DNA of 64,000 bases, from assembly GCA_035455745.1 (NCBI GenBank), contig DATIEP010000085.1:47073-111072 (forward strand), given 5' to 3'. The translations under genes were made by a program, and so were the position numbers. Positions 61,369 through 64,000 of this stretch are shown piece by piece (position 1 is the first letter of the stretch; every line of letters starts with the position of its first letter). The notes below the pieces were generated by a model, which was not told where the DNA came from, ran no database searches, and worked only from the letters and a program-made list of their open reading frames with translations. The stretch is from JADGGM01 sp027307005. Lineage in GTDB: Bacteria; Gemmatimonadota; Gemmatimonadetes; Gemmatimonadales; Gemmatimonadaceae.

Positions 61369-63702
61369 TCAGAACAGATACTTGAGGCTGATGTTGCTGT
61401 AGAGTTGCGCCGTGTAGGGCGCAGGGATGATGTACCCGTCTCCGCGGCCGCCGTCCTGCGCCTGCGCGAGCGCGGCGTAGTTGGCGCCGACGAAGAGGAA
61501 ACTATAGTACGTGCTGCCGGTGATGTTGTCACCGCCGACGGCCAGATCGAGCAGCCAGTGCGCGTTCACCGTCTTCTTGTAGCCGAGCTTGAGACCGAGC
61601 AGGTCGTACGAGCGCACCCAGGTCGAATTGTCGAACGTGACCGGCACCTTGGACACGTACTGGTAGGCGCCGTTGAGGTAGATGCCGACGTTGGTTCCCA
61701 CGTCGAGGCCCGCGTTGACCATGCTGCGCGGGACGCGCGGCACGTCGTTGCCGGAGAAGTCGACGGTCTGCGCGTTGTCGTTGTTGTCGCTCTTGAAGTC
61801 GGTGAACTTGGCGTCGGTGAAGGCATACGACGCCCAGGGCCGCACGCTGGAAATGGGACGCGCCGTGTCGCTCACGGCGAGGTAGCTCAACGACAGCTCG
61901 ACACCGCGGTTGCGCTGGTGGCCGGCGTTGGTGGTGAAGGTCACGGAGTTTGCCGTTTCCGACACCAGTTTGTGTGTGTTCTCGATGTCGAACACCGAGA
62001 GCTGTCCCGTTAGGCGCTGGCGCAGAAACGTGCCCTGCGCGCCCACCTCGTATTGCACGGCGCGCTCGGGTGCGAGGTCGAGGTCCACGCTGCCATCGCT
62101 CGCCACCACGTTGCTCAAGAGCGGCGGCGTATAGCCGGCGCTCACGCTGGCATACAGGAGCGCGTTGCCGTGGATTTCCTTGCTCACCGCGACCCGCGGA
62201 TCGAAATCCCACCCGAACGTCTCCGACGACACGTGGGTGGTGTCGAACAGCGTACCCGAGTTGAGCAGGTTCCGGATGTTGAACTGGTTCTTGTTCAGGC
62301 TGGCGCCGGCAGTGACGGTGAACGACTCCGGAAAGAGAAAGCTCCACTCCGTGAACAGCGAGGACGCGGTCGCGCCGTTCTCCTGGTCCGTTGGGCGCTC
62401 GGGGAAGGGCGGCGCCGGCACGATGAACACCCCGTTGGTCGTGAGGTTCGACTGCTGCACCGAGGCGCCCAGCGTGCCGCCGACGCCGGTGCTCGCGCCT
62501 AACTGGCCGGTGAAGCCGAATTGCGTGCGCGCGCCGAAGTTGTACTGAGTGACATCCGTGAATCCGTGGGCGAACGGCTGGCCCGACTGGCGGCCGACGC
62601 CGAACACCGTCGTCTGGTTGTTGAAGTGGTCGCCCAACCGGAGCTGGTCCGTGAGTCCGCTGATGAAGCTGGTGACGCGGATGTGCGAATTGTTCGCGAG
62701 GTACGCGGCGTTGCTCTCCGGCACTCGACCGTAGAACGGCGTGCTGTCGATCTCGCCGGCGAGCTCCTCGAACGAGCGATTGTAGGAGACGTACGCCGAC
62801 AGCGTTTGCGTAGTGCTCACGGCCATGTCGCCGGCGGCGCGGACGTAATCCTTCCTGGAGCCGCTGTGCGGCCGGAACGAGTCGTACGTCTGGTGGCCGT
62901 AGTTGAGCGACAGATCCCCGTTGTCGGTGGCCGTTTCGAACGACGTGTTGGTGCGCACGAGCCCGTCGGTGCCGCTCACCACCTGTTGCCCAACACTCGT
63001 TTCGTTAGGCGAAGGCCGAGCGGTGGTGAGGAGCACGGTGCCGCCGATGTCGCTGTTGTAGAGGCTCGACGCGGGTCCCTTGATCACCGTCACGCTGCCT
63101 AACGTCGAGTAGTCGATGTCGTCGAGCACCGTGGCGCCGGTCGCGTCGGTGATGGGGATGTGGTTCAAGAACACCTGATAGCCCAGCCCGTTGGAGTTGG
63201 GGCTGTTGCCGCTCGTGCTCGGGTAGTAGCCGCGCAGCGTGATCCGCGCGCCGCCCCACGGTGTCCGCGTCTGCATGAACACGCCCGGTACCGTGTTGAT
63301 CGAGCTTTGCAGGCTCAAGCCGCTCGATCGATCGAGGTCGTGCTGCGTGAGCACGGCCGTCGAGGGCGACGGACTGTTCGCCACGACCTGGACGCCGGCG
63401 AGCTTGACCGGCGCGACCGACAATCGGATGCGAATGGCGGCCGCCGGATTGGTGACCGGGACGTCCTTGGTCACGTAGCCGATCGCCGAGATGGTGATGT
63501 GGTCCAGCCCGCCGCTCGAGGAAAGCCTGAAGGCGCCGTGCTCGTCGGTCATCGTGCGCACGCTCGTGTCGGGTGCGGTTACTGTAGCGCCGGCGATGGG
63601 CGCACCACTTTGATTGTCGACCACGGTTCCGTGGACGGACGCTTGGGCGTGCAGGGCGGCCGGCGTCGCGAGCGCGAAGAGGGCGGCGACGAACTTATGC
63701 AT
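61369..63702 (-). CDS. TonB-dependent receptor with N-terminal carboxypeptidase-regulatory-like domain
   Basis: The 777-residue outer-membrane receptor has a signal peptide (cut near LHAQA), a CarboxypepD-reg-like domain at about 22-105 (VHGTVVDNQSGAPIAGATV), a plug domain at about 118-230 (SSINTVPGVFMQTRTPWGGARITLRGYYP) and a barrel ending in KYLF, with the C-terminal Phe typical of outer-membrane proteins. It imports a ligand such as iron chelate, cobalamin or a polymer fragment using TonB energy. The ribosome binding site AAAGGA is 8 bp upstream. No nearby gene reveals the ligand. The 239-bp gap downstream in the window (63703-63941) holds nothing else apart from a tRNA promoter. Confidence 0.96.
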   Translation of the reverse strand: MHKFVAALFALATPAALHAQASVHGTVVDNQSGAPIAGATVTAPDTSVRTMTDEHGAFRLSSSGGLDHITISAIGYVTKDVPVTNPAAAIRIRLSVAPVKLAGVQVVANSPSPSTAVLTQHDLDRSSGLSLQSSINTVPGVFMQTRTPWGGARITLRGYYPSTSGNSPNSNGLGYQVFLNHIPITDATGATVLDDIDYSTLGSVTVIKGPASSLYNSDIGGTVLLTTARPSPNETSVGQQVVSGTDGLVRTNTSFETATDNGDLSLNYGHQTYDSFRPHSGSRKDYVRAAGDMAVSTTQTLSAYVSYNRSFEELAGEIDSTPFYGRVPESNAAYLANNSHIRVTSFISGLTDQLRLGDHFNNQTTVFGVGRQSGQPFAHGFTDVTQYNFGARTQFGFTGQLGASTGVGGTLGASVQQSNLTTNGVFIVPAPPFPERPTDQENGATASSLFTEWSFLFPESFTVTAGASLNKNQFNIRNLLNSGTLFDTTHVSSETFGWDFDPRVAVSKEIHGNALLYASVSAGYTPPLLSNVVASDGSVDLDLAPERAVQYEVGAQGTFLRQRLTGQLSVFDIENTHKLVSETANSVTFTTNAGHQRNRGVELSLSYLAVSDTARPISSVRPWASYAFTDAKFTDFKSDNNDNAQTVDFSGNDVPRVPRSMVNAGLDVGTNVGIYLNGAYQYVSKVPVTFDNSTWVRSYDLLGLKLGYKKTVNAHWLLDLAVGGDNITGSTYYSFLFVGANYAALAQAQDGGRGDGYIIPAPYTAQLYSNISLKYLF

Positions 63703-63892
63703 GCAGCGAATTCCTTTGTTGGATGGGTGAAGCGAGTCGGGCCGAACCTCGATTGCATCGTAACCCGGGTCGGGCGTACGAGGCTGCTACGCGATGAGAG
63801 GGCGCGGCGTTGTAATCTTGCGGTCAGGTTCACGAGGTTGCAGTGGGTCGCGGCAACAAACTGATGAACGTTGCAGCGCGCTCTTTTCGGAC

Positions 63893-63921
63893 TTGAGGGG
63901 GAATCAGGCGGGAGCTACGTT
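63893..63921 (+). promoter_or_regulatory. Probable promoter of tRNA-Gly
   Basis: TTGAGG (63893-63898), 17-bp spacer and TACGTT (63916-63921), about 20 bp before the tRNA gene. A fair match in spacing and form. Confidence 0.45.
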
Positions 63922-63941
63922 GCTGCGGAGCAGGGCAATAC

Positions 63942-64000
<59 letters not shown>

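Larger units (their letters stand above)
451..63102. repeat. Dispersed heptamer GTTAGGC/GCCTAAC
   Basis: The word GTTAGG(C) or its complement appears about 90 times by eye, in nearly every gene and in gaps, about one per 0.7 kb, on both strands (for example 1069, 5847, 6471, 14115, 20787, 27682, 38233, 46855, 51387, 59720, 62008). In genes it usually reads TTA-GGC (Leu-Gly) or CCT-AAC/CTA-ACN. Expected by base composition alone would be about 7 copies of the 7-mer. It is too dispersed to be one mobile element and behaves like an abundance-type signal. Confidence 0.85.

Overview
The window is high in G+C (about two thirds by eye) and carries a dense, diderm-type bacterial gene set: TamB/TamA, a TonB-dependent receptor, a protease-propeller-barrel outer-membrane protein and many lipoproteins with clear lipoboxes. 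The gene style (WD40-like/PD40 lipoproteins, MA-type peptidase fused to propeller and barrel, S41, M28 and M14 secreted peptidases, ECF sigma paired with a DGPF protein, remnant of an FtsX-type permease ending in the PARRxSRVDPxxAxR signature) suggests Gemmatimonadota or a close relative. This is inference from gene content. No transposase, integrase, phage gene, CRISPR array or rRNA was seen; the window looks like ordinary chromosome.

Layout. 1-8.45 kb: truncated M14 carboxypeptidase, then tamB and tamA in one minus-strand unit. 8.5-10.2 kb: ECF sigma plus DGPF pair. 10.4-17.1 kb: M28 peptidase, beta-carbonic anhydrase, DoxX protein, a small lipoprotein, a permease remnant, an NmrA-type protein with a histone-like basic tail, an APC permease coupled to a secreted cyclophilin. 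17.2-26.3 kb: GH27 alpha-galactosidase, a 44-bp tandem array, S41 protease, phosphoketolase, a cation/proton antiporter with USP domains, a BNR/Ycf48-like protein. 26.5-31.2 kb: GCPII-like peptidase translationally coupled to an osmoprotectant ABC importer whose binding protein and permease are fused. 31.2-43.6 kb: DUF4342 and an unknown protein, a second repeat array, a small HExxH lipoprotein, a PD40 lipoprotein, the protease-propeller-barrel protein, an LTA-synthase-like sulfatase, a cupredoxin-like lipoprotein, PAP2 phosphatase/unknown/esterase, DUF1634 plus TauE.

43.7-49.9 kb: Rieske oxygenase, PYROXD2-like flavoprotein, MFS transporter, response regulator with an altered HD-GYP domain, PD40 lipoprotein. 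50.1-57.6 kb: a GH18-CE4-GT2 trimodular polysaccharide enzyme, a DedA protein, then the ybbP/ybbA-like ABC exporter divergent from a tesA-like lipoprotein esterase, with overlapping start codons and a long inverted repeat. 58.4-64.0 kb: efp with an Asn at its tip, a seven-gene tRNA cluster (His, Trp, Glu, Glu, Asp, Leu, Thr), DUF2059 protein, a lipoprotein, a TonB-dependent receptor and a truncated tRNA-Gly.

The most striking signals not explained by genes are (i) a heptamer, GTTAGGC/GCCTAAC, scattered about every 0.7 kb on both strands, inside and outside genes; (ii) two arrays of a TTTGTCCGC-type repeat that each start exactly at the stop codon of a minus-strand gene; and (iii) a 63-nt inverted repeat covering the first codons of the tesA-like gene beside an overlapping divergent start.
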